A DNA stretch of 64,000 nt. It comes from Paramacrobiotus metropolitanus. Lineage: Eukaryota > Tardigrada > Eutardigrada > Parachela > Macrobiotidae. Location of the stretch: contig NW_026570221.1 in the NCBI RefSeq assembly GCF_019649055.1, forward strand, positions 62,001-126,000, given 5' to 3'. This document shows positions 44,135-55,700 of the stretch, one piece after another; positions within the stretch are counted from its first letter, which is position 1, and the number at the start of each line of letters is the position of its first letter. A program made the translations under genes and the position numbers. The notes under the pieces were generated by a model. That model saw nothing but the letters and a program-made list of their open reading frames with translations, made no database searches and was not told the origin of the DNA.

Positions 44135-46283
44135 TTATTTTGTGTTTTTGCGCCCTTTAGTTATCCGATCAAGGAGTCCCGTATCAGCGGCATCTTCATC
44201 AGCTCCTTGTCGCGTTAGAAATTCCGTAGGAGTGGGTTTCGACTTTGTCTTTTTGGCTTTCCTTTGCTCGATCGCAGCAGCGATGTCGTTTGCCAACTGT
44301 GCAGCTGTTGCTGTAGCCGCTTCGAGCTGCTGTTGCCTATCAGTAGCAGCAGAGCGTGGTTTGAAACGATCTGCTACCTCATCGTTATTAACTACCATGT
44401 CAGCACCCTTCTGCTGATCAATGGCAGTGCGTGGTTTGAAAGAAGACTGCGTATCCATGTCTTCTGAAGAAGCACGATCTGCTAGTTCAGCATCTTTCTG
44501 CTGATTAACAATATTAGTAGCAGTGCGTGGTTTGAAAGACTGTTTCAAAGTACGGTCTGCTACGGTGGCATCATCTCCATTGTTTGCCAGTTCAGCGGCT
44601 TCCGCTAAGTTGCCCGCTTGTTCGCTCAACTTAATAGTTACTGCTGTTTCAAAGTCCTTGTCTTGTTTCTTCGATCTCCCTCGCTTCTTCTTCTTAGTCT
44701 CCGTTATGTCTGCTAGTTCAGCATCTTTCTGCTGATTAACAATATTAGTAGCAGTGCGTGGTTTGAAAGACTGTTTCAAAGTACGGTCTGCTACGGTAAC
44801 ATCATCTCCATTGTTTGCCAGTTCAGCGGCTTCCGCTAAGTTGCCCTCTTGTTCGCTCAACTTAATAGTTACTGCAGTTTCAAAGTCCTTGTCTTGTTTC
44901 TTCGATCTCCCTCGCTTCTTCTTCTTAGTCTCCGTTATGTCTTCCGATAGTTCAGGTAGCATTGAGCGTGGTTTTAAAGAAGCGCGCTCTGCTTCAATAT
45001 TCATCTCATCTATTTCCGTCGCCAATCGTGGTTCTGTTGTCTCCCTGTCCTCAGGTTCATCCGTTAGCGGTGGGTGCCATGGTTTCAATCGGTCGATGGA
45101 GACGACTTTCAAATCCGCTTCTTTGACCGGGTTCACTTCGATAACTTCGACTTCATTTGGTCGTGGGAAGCTGAGGATTTTCCATACTTTATCGTACTTT
45201 TTCTTAAAATCAGATTGAACTTCCTTCTTTCCTTGCTTCGTATCTTTGGGAAGTCGGATGAGTACGAAGTAGCCGATTTTGAAGTTCGGTTCCGATTTCT
45301 TCTTATTATAAACCTCGGCGTTGTTCTCGTATGCATCTTTTATATTGCATCTGGCAACTTCCTCGGCGAATGTCAGATTCTTTTTCATGGTCTCCACCCA
45401 TTCGTCTGGAGTACCATAATCACCTGGTAAGTTCGTTTTCGTCACTACATCCTCCGGCATAGCCATCTCTCTTCCATGTAGCATGTAATATGCCGAGTAG
45501 CCAGTTGTAGCATGTACCACTCTGTTCATTCCCGAGACCACGTACGGGAGGTATTTGTTAAATTTCCGTTCGTTTCCCGCCTTCATATACTGTGCAAGAC
45601 CATCTCCGATGATCTGCATCTGTCTTTCAACTTGGCCCTGGCCTTCTGGGTGGTACGCCGTTCCGAATGTGTGTTTAATTTTAAACGCGTTGGTGACTTT
45701 TGATAGGACTTCCGCTTTGCAGTGCCTTCCGCGATCCGTATGTAGGATGTGCGGTGCTCCATGTACCAATATCACATGTTTCACGAAGACTTTAGCAAAC
45801 TCCTTCGCTGTTGCCGTCTTCATCGGTACTGCTATCACATAATTCGTCAGCTGGTCGATGAATACCGCTATGTACTTATATCCTCGTTTCTTTGTCGGTA
45901 ATAAAGGTATTTTCAAGTCGGCGTATACTCGAAAGAAAGGATGTCCCACTTTGATCTCCTGCAACTTGCCAGGTGGGCATTTCCTTGGTGTCTTGGTGAA
46001 CTGACAACCCTGACATGCGAGTATGTAATTCTTAACGTCCGTACTCATTCTGTCCCAATAGTAGCGCAGTCTTATTGCCATATCCAAGATGACCTGCTGC
46101 TTTCTCATCATGCAGCGCATGGATGATCGCTCGTCTCATCGACAGTGGTACGACGTACGACCTTTCTAACCTCCCTTTATTATCTTTTATTCGGTACAAG
46201 ATTCCATTCCACAACTGGTAATGAACCTCATATTTCGATCTCGTTTGGGCATCTGCTAAATGTTCGAGTTCATCAATAATCAT
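44135..46283 (-). CDS. integrase region with long repetitive tail
   Basis: Contains an HHCC-type N-terminal zinc module (ALHDEKAAGHLGYGNK ... ACQGCQF) and a DDE catalytic core: D in VYADLKIPLL, D in LHTDRGRHC, then 35 residues to E in GQGQVERQM. A GPY/F-like module follows (KYDKVWKILSFPRPNEVEV). Integrase inserts the DNA copy into the host genome. The C-terminal ~270 residues are lysine/acidic-rich and include an almost exact 77-residue tandem duplication (231-bp units at 44481-44711 and 44712-44942) with a recurring FKPRTA motif. No chromodomain is recognised. Confidence 0.92.
44481..44942 (-). repeat. 231-bp tandem duplication in the integrase tail
   Basis: GCTAGTTCAGCATCTTTCTG starts at 44481 and again at 44712. 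The two 231-bp units differ at only a few bases. In-frame and recent. Confidence 0.9.
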
Positions 46284-49200
46284 TGCAAGGTAGGATCTTT
46301 CAGCTGCTTATTTCGGAGCTGCGAGTTCGAGTCATCTTCTTCTTCCTCATCTCCTTGCAAGTTAACGATGCGAACAGTTGCGGTGCTGAGATCATTCCAG
46401 TCCGTGATGACTTTGCATCGAGGTAACGGTTTATGTCGGTTATCCTTCTTTTTAAGAAATCTCAGCAGCTTAATCGGGCATTCAGTTAGAGCTCGTACAC
46501 GGTTTACATTGATCATTGATTCAGCCGGCTCATTCGCCGTAGCCGGATCATCTTTGACTCGCTTCTCTCGCTCTTCGGCCATCTGTACGAACAGTTGCCA
46601 CACTTCAACTGCCGGTTCTTTTATGTCGTACTCCTTTTTAATGTCCTCGAAGTTCGGAATCTCGTCGAATTCTTCATCATGGCATGTCGGACCTTCAATT
46701 GGGGCTCCTGATAGTGCGTCCTCGTTATCGCAGTACTTTCCCGGTTTGTACTCGATCTTGAACTGAAAACTTTGTAATGCCATCGCGCATCTCGTAAGTC
46801 GAGGATTCATGCCAACTTTGTTCGTTTCCGATCTCAGCAGATTCGTGAGTGCTTGATGATCTGTCCGTACGGTGAACTCAGAGTAGTCGATGATTTGAAC
46901 TTTCTGACGGCAAACACGACCGCCAAACACTCCCATTCAGTTACACCGTAATTCCGTTCAGCTCCATGTAAGACGCGGCTCGCATAGGCAATTGGATGAC
47001 CTTCTTGTGATAGTACCGCTCCAATTCCTTCTTTGCTCGCGTCGCATTCAATTACTGTTGGCTTAGCTGGATCAAATTTCGCTAAGGCCGGACCTTCACA
47101 TAGCAACTTTTTCAAATTGTCGAACTCCTTCGTATGAACTTCTGTCCAGTCTTTTCGCACATGTTTATCATTTCGCAGCGGCTCATATAGGTGACAGGTT
47201 TGTTGTGCGTAACCAGCTATGAACTTCCGATAGTAGTTCGCGAGTCCGTGGAACGATCTCAGCTGTCGTTCAGTCTGAGGTCGCTTGAATTCTGATACTG
47301 CGGTGATCTTCTCGGGATCCATTCGGACTCCATTTTCGCTAAATATATGACCCAAGAATCCCATCTCCCGCATCCCAAATTCACATTTCGTCGGTTTAAT
47401 GGTGAAACCTGCTTCAAGCAAACTTTGAAGGACATTCCTCATATTCTGCAGGAAAATCTCCCAAGTTTTTCCAGCAAAGATGACATCATCGATGTATCCA
47501 AAGACGCAGCCCTTTCGCTTTGCCTTGGGTAGGACTTTGTCCATACACAGTTGAAATGTCGCGGGTCCATTACATACTCCGAATGGCATCCTTTTAAAAC
47601 GATACATGCCATCTTGCGTTACGAAAGTTGTCTTATTAATCGATTCTGGATCCATCGGTATCTGCCAAAATCCACTTTGCAGATCCATTTTCCCGTAATA
47701 CTTGTTGCCTGCACATGCATCTAGCAACTCATCTGGATTCGGTAGCGGATAATTATTTTTTTTTTTCGTTAACTTATTCAGCATGATGTAGTTGACGCAG
47801 AATCTTGTGCCCATTGTCCCGTCACCGTTCTTTTTCGCAGCCAGCACGACTGGGAAGCTCCAATCGGCATCTGATGGCTCGATGACGTCCTGCGTCAGCA
47901 TCTCTTCGATGTGCTTTGTGATGAACTCGCGACCTGTCCAGCTCGTTCTGGCGGGATTGCATTTCACCGGTTTTGCATCTCCCGTGTCAATTACATGGGT
48001 GATTCCTTTTACATCACCATAGGGTTTTTTCGATGTGGGAAGCACCTTCCAGAACTCCCAGAATGCGTTGTAGACATCATTCTTCTGTTCTTGTGTGAGA
48101 TCAGGTCCGAGTTTCAGATTCCCGATGATCTTGGTCAGTTCGGTTTTCGTCAGATCGTCCACTTCGGGATCGAAGAGCACGTTCCTTACTGTGCTAGTAC
48201 TGATCTGGACGTTCTCCATATGATCATACGGCTCAACGTAGCCGAGAAACTGACCTTTCTTAACAACTTGCCGATTAATGCTATGGTCAGCGATGACCAG
48301 ATCAAAGTGCTTTCCTCTATGATCGGTCACTCCTGCTAACGGTTGAACATCTGTTTCTACTTGAAAGACGGGTGTGAACATCAGCTTCTCTTTAGCTGGT
48401 ACGAATCGTCCCATTCTGACTTTTACACGGGTGCAGACAGATGGTTTTAAGAGGATCCGTTGATCACTGTAGACTCTTATCGTCTCTCTGTTCAGTTCCA
48501 TCCTTTGCACCTTCGTTCTTCTCACTTTGATGTCCTGCTCCTTTTCTTCATCTACTTCATCATCTTCATCGAGATCGAGGAGATCCTCTTGATCTGAGAG
48601 ATTGTTTACACCTGAATCTTCTGAGGTTGTAGAGTTATCGCTTGAGCTTGTCCAATCTGAATCTGAGTCGCTGCTCTCATCGTTAGATGCGGCGTTCTTG
48701 TCAAGTGGTCGCTCATCAACTTCATCTTCCTCTGATGAAAGGTCACCTTCGTCACCCTGGGAATCGCTAAGTTTTTTTGTTTTCAGATTTTTGAGCAGAG
48801 GTTTGCCCGTTTCTTTTGCCTTTATTACATATTTTGCTGCAATTCTCGGATGGCTACGCGTAACTCGTACATTCGGTGATGACCTTCGTTCATCGGAGTT
48901 TGATCTCTGATCATCTGGAACTGTTGCTTCGAGCTGATCGATCTCTTCTAGACTCATCAATTTGCCATTTTCAACTGGTGGACTTTCCTCACCAGAGCCG
49001 AATATGTTTCTGTCTCCTTTTGCTTTTGTTACTGGGTTTTGCTGCTCAGCTGATATCTCTTCCACCAGTTGTTTGATCTTTTCCCATTTCGAACCTTTTC
49101 CGGATAACATCTGTGCGATTTCGATTGCTGTCGGTGATCTTTCCTCATCTTCGATCATCTCCATCTCAGCTGTAGGTGATCTCTCCTCATCTTCAATCAT

Positions 49201-49668
49201 CTCCATATCAGCTGTAGGTGCTCTCTCCTCATCTTCGATCATCTCCGTATCAGCAACTACCTCGTATCCCTTTGGTCGTTTCGCACCGATGAAAACACAG
49301 TTCGCTTTCTTATTCGCGCTGATCAGTCTGTTGTTCGGGTTCATCTCGTTTATGCACCATTTATCATCGCCGCGTTCGGCAAATGATGTTCCATTTACAT
49401 CTGGTGCGAAGGTCACTGTCTTTTTCTGAGTTTCTTTTTGTTTATAAGTTACTTTCAGCTCTAGAAGTTCCTTATCTGGTAATGGGAGAGATCTCGGCTT
49501 CCAACTTTTTCCCATATTTATCGAACAGTGTCTCAACCCCCTTTTCCAGTGCTTTGTAGAACTTCTCGAACAGCTCATAAACTGGTGTGCCAAGTCCGAT
49601 TGGAAAGATGATTGTTGTTCCTTCACCTTTGTACAGGTGGTTGACTCGAAAGTCCCAAAACAGCTCAC
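46280..49668 (-). CDS. pol: reverse transcriptase - RNase H region
   Basis: An acidic, disordered N-terminal extension of ~400 residues, including three 14-residue repeats (EMIEDEERSPTA; 42-bp units at 49146-49270), precedes a standard Ty3/Gypsy reverse transcriptase. Visible motifs are MDLQSGFWQIPMDPES, RMPFGVCNGPATFQ and the catalytic FGYIDDVIFAG (near residue 724). Connection motifs include FLGHIFSENGV. RNase H begins IECDASKEGIGAVLSQ and continues to the FTVRTDHQALTNLL block. It copies genomic RNA into DNA in the particle. The region is not one continuous frame and is treated as fossil. Confidence 0.93.
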
Positions 49669-50107
49669 ATCTTGCGTGTTCCCACATCATTCCTTCATCG
49701 AACACCTCTTGTATTTCTCTATCGAGCTTTGCTTGGGCCTGTTTGACTTCTGGGTCTGATCTCCCCAAGTCAGCGATCTGATTATCAACGTAGTTTTCCC
49801 AATAATGTAGCGCTTCTCCTCGTGTTATGATGAAGTTCCGAACGCAGGACAGCCACTCTCGATATTGTTGCCAATGGCGTCGCTCGATGTGCTGATTCCA
49901 CATCGGGTTCGTCCGAGTGATGCTTCGGGTTTCTTTCTGGACATGTCTTTTCATGTCCTCAATTGCTGCATTACATCTGGGCCAGTTAGAAAGATCATCT
50001 TGTTCAGCGTCTCGACAACATTCCTCACATTTCGATTGAGGTTGCACTCGACACGGATCCTCGTTGTAACCGTGATGACAACTGCTAATACGTTCTTCCA
50101 GTGTCAT
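49472..50107 (-). CDS. extra frame between protease and reverse transcriptase, 211 residues
   Basis: Starts MTLEERISSCHHGYNEDPCR and has a cysteine/histidine cluster (KCEECCRDAE) that could bind metal, then a tryptophan-rich helical region (HWQQYREWLSCVRNF). No family is recognised. Canonical Gypsy elements have nothing of this kind between protease and reverse transcriptase. Confidence 0.6.
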   Translation of the reverse strand: MTLEERISSCHHGYNEDPCRVQPQSKCEECCRDAEQDDLSNWPRCNAAIEDMKRHVQKETRSITRTNPMWNQHIERRHWQQYREWLSCVRNFIITRGEALHYWENYVDNQIADLGRSDPEVKQAQAKLDREIQEVFDEGMMWEHARCELFWDFRVNHLYKGEGTTIIFPIGLGTPVYELFEKFYKALEKGVETLFDKYGKKLEAEISPITR

Positions 50108-50129
50108 TTTATCGAGGCAAGCAAACGGG

Positions 50130-52648
50130 TTGACGCTTTCGCCATCTTTATCAGTTTAATTACCATGTTTGGGAGTTCCCTTATTCTCATCCGATGAAAT
50201 TTCGATGATCTCCGGTTGTTTTTCAGCTGGATGATCTTTTAACTGTTTGATCGCTCCATCTCGTATCTGACTTAGGAGCATCTGCTCATCTTCCGTTATC
50301 TGTTTCGGAGCTTCCAGGTCCTTTTCGAACTTCTTGTCCTTCCAAACTTGGGCAACTTTTATTCCCAGTGCCTCTGGTACTGGGATAGACTTTGCTTACT
50401 CCATACCAGGTATAAGAGCTCGTTTCGCTTCGATAGCTGCTTCCTTTTGTACAGCTGCTATCTGCTCCCTCGTTAACGGAGTTCCATCTTTCGTTCCCAG
50501 TGCCTCTGGTACTGGGATAACATCTCTACCAGCTGCCTTTTGATCATCTTTCGTCGTTCCCGGTGCCTCTGGTACCGGGAGAACGACGTTTGCCCGTTCT
50601 TTCGGTTTAGCTGATGATCTCCCCAATCGGGTCGCGATCTCCGTTTGGATTGCTGCCATCTTTTCGATTGTCGACAGCTGATTAGATGAACCTCCCCTTC
50701 GTTGGTTCATCATCTGCTTTCCCAGTGCCTCTGGTACTGGGATAGTCTTTGGATTTGGTTTAACTGTTGCAAGTCTGGTAACCTTTCCAGCTTGAACTTT
50801 AACAGCTGATTTCGGCTCATCTTCAACTTCCTCCTCCCCATGATTATCGATCAAGACGAACTTTGTCGCCAGGAAATCATGTCCCAGCAGAACTTGTACG
50901 TCATCTGTTTTGGGTCGTACATAGAAGGAGTATTGACTGGTCCGTTTTCGCAATGTTACCGGTGCTACGCAATAGTGCGTTACGTTAAAACCTGATGTCC
51001 CGCTGATTCCGTAGATCCGCACCAATCGATCTGGTGGCAGCGGTAGGACATGGACCCCGTTCTTTTCACAAAACGGTCGGTTGATCAGCGATGTTTCCGC
51101 ACCAGTATCCAACATCGCTAGGACCTTTATGTCACCAATTTTCACCTCATGGGTGTACGCTTCGATCCTTTTCGGTAAATTCCCATTTTGAACTTTGAGC
51201 GTGCGAACAGTACATTTAACAGGGATGAGCGATACAGATCCTGGATCCATATCAATTACTGAAGAAGGCACCTGCCCGTTCGTTAAGGTGCTGTTCTTCT
51301 TCAGTATCGAACTCAGATGATCGATCCTATGTGGGACATCAGTTCGGACATCGTAAAATTGTCTCTTCTTTGCATCTTTTGAAATTTTTATCATCTCACA
51401 CCCCTTTTTCTTTGCAGCTTTTTCATCATTGACGATCTTTTCGGCTTCGTTTAGTTGCCCCTTCGCAACTTCTGAGTGATCTTTGATCACCTCAGAGATG
51501 GTCTGATGCAATGTCGCATCATCTGGTTTATCACGCAGATGCTCGATGACCTCATCTGTGATCTGGTCAGCTCGTTTCAGCTCATCTTCTTCGCTGTTTT
51601 TCAGCTGATCTGGTGATCTCTCATATGTGACCATCTCGTATCCATTTTGAGTCATCCAATCGATCACCTTCGCAGATACCTCATTGTTCGTTTTTGTCGG
51701 ATCAATCTGCGAAGACATCCCATCTGTTCGGGCTGGTGACTTGTCATTCGGACCTTTTTGTAGCGCTTCGGTTAAGTCCTGCGTTTTTTCAGCTCGTTTT
51801 ATGGAAAATCCGCCATCTGGCAACTTCTGTAACGGAACTTTTTCTCCGTAGTTTAACGGTTTATCAGCTGGGGGAGCATTTCGATTCTGATCAACGAGTG
51901 CCTTTTTATATTCCATCTCGTTGAATTTTGGAACGTGGTTCATCGATTCGTCGGCGGCTTTGCACATGCCATGTTTTCCATCTGGGCGATATGTTACCTT
52001 TTGCCAGATCTGCTTTCGCTGTAGCATCTCTGCATCGTCCAGTGAGTCATCGGAGGTCTGTTGTGCTCGTTCGCTTTCTTTAAGCTGCACTTTTCGCAGC
52101 GTCGGTTCCTTTTTCTGACCATTTGCAACGATCTCTTTGTCGTCGCTTTTAGCGTTAGCACTTGCTCCACGATCTCTCACTGGTACAGAGGATGGTGACA
52201 GGTCCTTTCCCTGTTTACGCAGATGCTCTCGGAACTTGGTATGCTGCTCCTCAGCTTCTTTTTCTTCCATCCTCTTCTTCAAGTTCGCTTTTCGGATGAT
52301 CTCGTTACGTTGAGCACGCCGTTCTTTTAACTTTTCAGCGCTACATTTGCCTCTATTATTCATCTGATCGTCAGCAGTACCATTCTGCTGCGGTTTTGCA
52401 GTACTATTCTGCGCAGGTGGTCCTTTCTTCACCTGTGATGGCATCTTTTGAGCCATCTCACTCACAGTGCCATTCTGTGGTGACTTCGCAGTACCATTCT
52501 GCGGAAGTGGCCTTTTGTCCACTTGTGATGGCATCTTATGAACCATCTCTTTCAGCTGATATGACGGCATCTTATTAGCCGTCTCGCCTACAGTCCGATT
52601 CTGTGGCTGTGGTCCTTTGCCTACTGATGATGGCATCTTATTAGCCAT
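50130..52648 (-). CDS. aspartic protease region with repeat-rich N-terminus
   Basis: N-terminal ~130 residues are built from variants of NKMPSxxxKGPxPQN, followed by a charged linker. The retropepsin signature LDTGAETSLI lies near residue 510 and the flap-distal VLLGHDFL near 586; both are expected of a Gypsy protease that cuts Gag-Pol. Downstream the motif IPVPEALG recurs, encoded by hairpin-forming DNA (50364-50741). The protease is in a frame distinct from gag, as in many Gypsy elements that use frameshifting or read-through. Confidence 0.88.
50364..50741 (-). repeat. four-copy hairpin motif encoding PVPEA(L/P)G
   Basis: Copies at 50364-50384, 50496-50516, 50559-50579 and 50721-50741. Each has a 9-bp stem, CCCAGTGCC pairing with GGTACTGGG (one G-T wobble), with a TCT loop. 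In the third copy both sides of one pair change together (CCCGGT and ACCGGG), keeping the stem while altering the encoded residue from Leu to Pro. Confidence 0.85.
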
Positions 52649-52722
52649 CTCTTTCGCAGTCCGATTCTGCGTTCCTTTATCCGGTGGTTTCGGTTCGGGG
52701 AGATCAGCAGGCTCACCGGCGC

Positions 52723-55700
52723 CTACTGATCTAGCTCGTTTCCCTGGTTGAGCTCCCGTTGCTCCGGGACTTGCACGTTCTGTTGTCCCTGGCCAGCGCC
52801 GTTCGCGCCGCCGCCGGCATTATTCTGGCCGCCACCGCCACCGTTATTATTGGCGCGTCCATTGCCGCCGCCGTTCCCATTGCCGTATCCGCCGCGTCCG
52901 TTGCCGCGACCTCGTCCGCGGAAGCCACCTCTTCCTCCGCCGTTATATCCGCCGCCGCCCCCATTGCCCTGGCCAGCGCCGCCACCGTTCCCCTGTTTGA
53001 ACGCTGCCCATCGCGCAACCAGGTCATAGCCGTTCGCTACTGCTTGGCGCCAGCCGCCTTGGGCTCGCAGCCGTTCCCATTTTCGGGTGGCGAACAAGTT
53101 CGGATTCCGATTCGGCGGCATACCAGCAAACATGCAGTTCTGTGCATCGTGGTTACCAAATCCACAATTCTGGCACAGCTGCACGCCCTGGGCGATCCAT
53201 CCATCAATTTGACCGAACTTCCATTCTGTACGGGAACCCTGTTGTGGCTGATAGTTGCCTCGGTTCTGCTGATAGTTCCCTTGTCGGTTATTGGGCTGAT
53301 AGTTGCCCTGCCCCTTATTGCGGTTAAAGTTGCCATTTCGTTGGCCACCATTCCAGTTTCCCTTTCCATTGCCGTAATTGGACCTTCCTTGCTGTTGGGG
53401 CACCCCTCCCTTCAGGGGACTCGGCATCACATTTGCCGGGGCCATTGGCCTTGCCTGCGCTTGTATCGCGGCGACCATGGCATATGAGATCGGCTGTCCA
53501 GTTTGGCTGTCGATGAAGGTCATCTCCTTGTGAGTTGGAGTTGGCGATCTCGTCTGGTATTCCACTGGAGACGGTGTGGGTGCATATTGTCGCTGTGCCA
53601 TCTCAACTTGTCCCGAGCGTATGGTTACGTAATCCGGTTGATTTCGTTGACCTTCGACAACCTTATATTTGTCTTCGCCAGCTGCCCATGATCGGAAGAA
53701 GTCCTTGATCTCCGTAGGCGTCCTGAACCCCTTCGTTTTCAGCGCCTTATAGAGATCATTGTCAACTCTGCATCCATCAATGAGGAATGCAACTGCTTGG
53801 AGTTCGGTGATGGCTTTCTTAGCCTTAAACTTCATGATCGCCTGGTAATACTGTTCCAGCGTTTCTTTTCCAGGTCTGAATTTCCTGGCCATGGCTTCGC
53901 GTAAGCCAAGGACTTCTTCATTTCGATCTCCGAATTCATCTCTGAACTTGTTCAGCCATTCTGTGACTGTATATGCTTCTTCTTCAGCCTCTTCGATGTC
54001 TCTTTCTCCGTCGAACCAGATCTTCGCCGGTCCTCTGACGGCGCTGGCGATATCGATCAGCATCTGATCGTCCGTCAGATCATATGTCCGCTGGGTTTCT
54101 TTCACCAGCCGGATCCATCCGCTTACCGCATCGCGGTTACCGTCGAAAGTCGCAGGATCAGTTTTGCGGCCCATGTTCCTAATGGATCTGTTGAACTCCC
54201 TCGTATTGCGGTCTTCATTTCGATTATTGCGTTGATTTCGTTCGTTTCTGTCATTTCGTTCGTTTCGGTAATCACCGAAGTATCTACCGTCATGTTCGTG
54301 TCGGGGGGAGCGCACATCTCGAATGGCATCATCGTTGACGGCTGTTCCGGTTTCAGCATGCTGTTGGAACTGTGAAGTGTCACCTGAGCTCACATGAGAT
54401 TGACGACTGCCTGACGGGTTTCTATTATCGAAGACTTCCCCATCTTTTTCCGTCTTAGGTCCGCCTGTGCCGCCACCCGTTCGTAGCGGCATCTCGAAAT
54501 GAAAGCTCCCGCGCGCTTCTTGTGCCTTACTGTAGCTGGGCGGGAGCGTGTCGGCGGTATCTCTGTTCGCACTTCCTCTTTGTAGAAGTAGCTCTTCCCT
54601 GTGCTTATTTGTTACTTGCAGGACTTTGTTTTCATCTTCGAAACGTTTAATTCTGAGGTTGAGCTGCTCATTGTCCGTCTTCAATTGATCTCTCTCTTGT
54701 TTGAGCATGTGGGCAAAGTTCTGCCGTTGGATCGTTTCCACATGCAGCTCCCATTCGTTCGTTTCTCTCGCTTTAATCTGTTTGATCAGCTGGTTCATTT
54801 GCTGTTCCAGTTGTGCATATGCGTCAGCTGCCGATTTCAGTTGAGTTCTCGATTGAGTAACTTCATCTTGGTGAATCATCACCGTTTGCGTCATATCAAC
54901 CAGTTCCGTGTTGAGCTTTATGTTCTCGTCTGTCAGCTCACGGATCTTTTTCTGATGTTCTTTGCTCTCCAATTTGACTTTTGTCACCTTCGTATCTAGT
55001 CGTCTTGCTTTATCTTCCCATCTTTGGCCCCATTCGGCCGCCTTTTTACCAGCTTTTTTGAGGCGTTCGTTCTCTTCTGTGACTTGTTTAATCTCATCTT
55101 TTAGTCGTTCACCTTCAGTAGCCAAAAGATCTCGCAGATCATGTGCTACTTTAACAGCATTATCAGCTCGTTTCTGATAATCTGCCGATTCCTTTTGGAG
55201 CGTTTCAATATTCTCGTCTCTTAGCTTCAAGTCATTCCTGAGCTTGAATATGTCCTTATTCACCGTTGATAACCGTTTGGTCGCTTCAGCCAATTTGGTT
55301 GCATATTCGGTTCGTTTCTCTTCTGCTTCGTCTGCTTTTTTGCGAAGTTCATCACACTGATCTTTCAGTTCGGCTATGTGGCGAGATCGTTCAGCAGATT
55401 CTTCTGACAGACTATCATTGAGATCATTTACGGCCATGTAGCCTTCCATCTCCCTGTCGTCAGCGATTTTCACCGATTCTTCCGCGATCTGGACTTGGCG
55501 TTCATATTGAACTTTCCATTCTTCTGCTGAGCTTTCCAGTGCGCCCTGTTGTTGTTCCAAATCATAGATGCGCGACTGCAAGGATCCCAGTTGAATTCGG
55601 TATTCCTGTTTTTTCTTAATAACCTGGGCCTCTCTCTCTTCCAGTAAAGTCTCCAGCTCTCGGACTCGTCGTTTCAAGCTTGAGGTAGGGCTGTTCGGAG

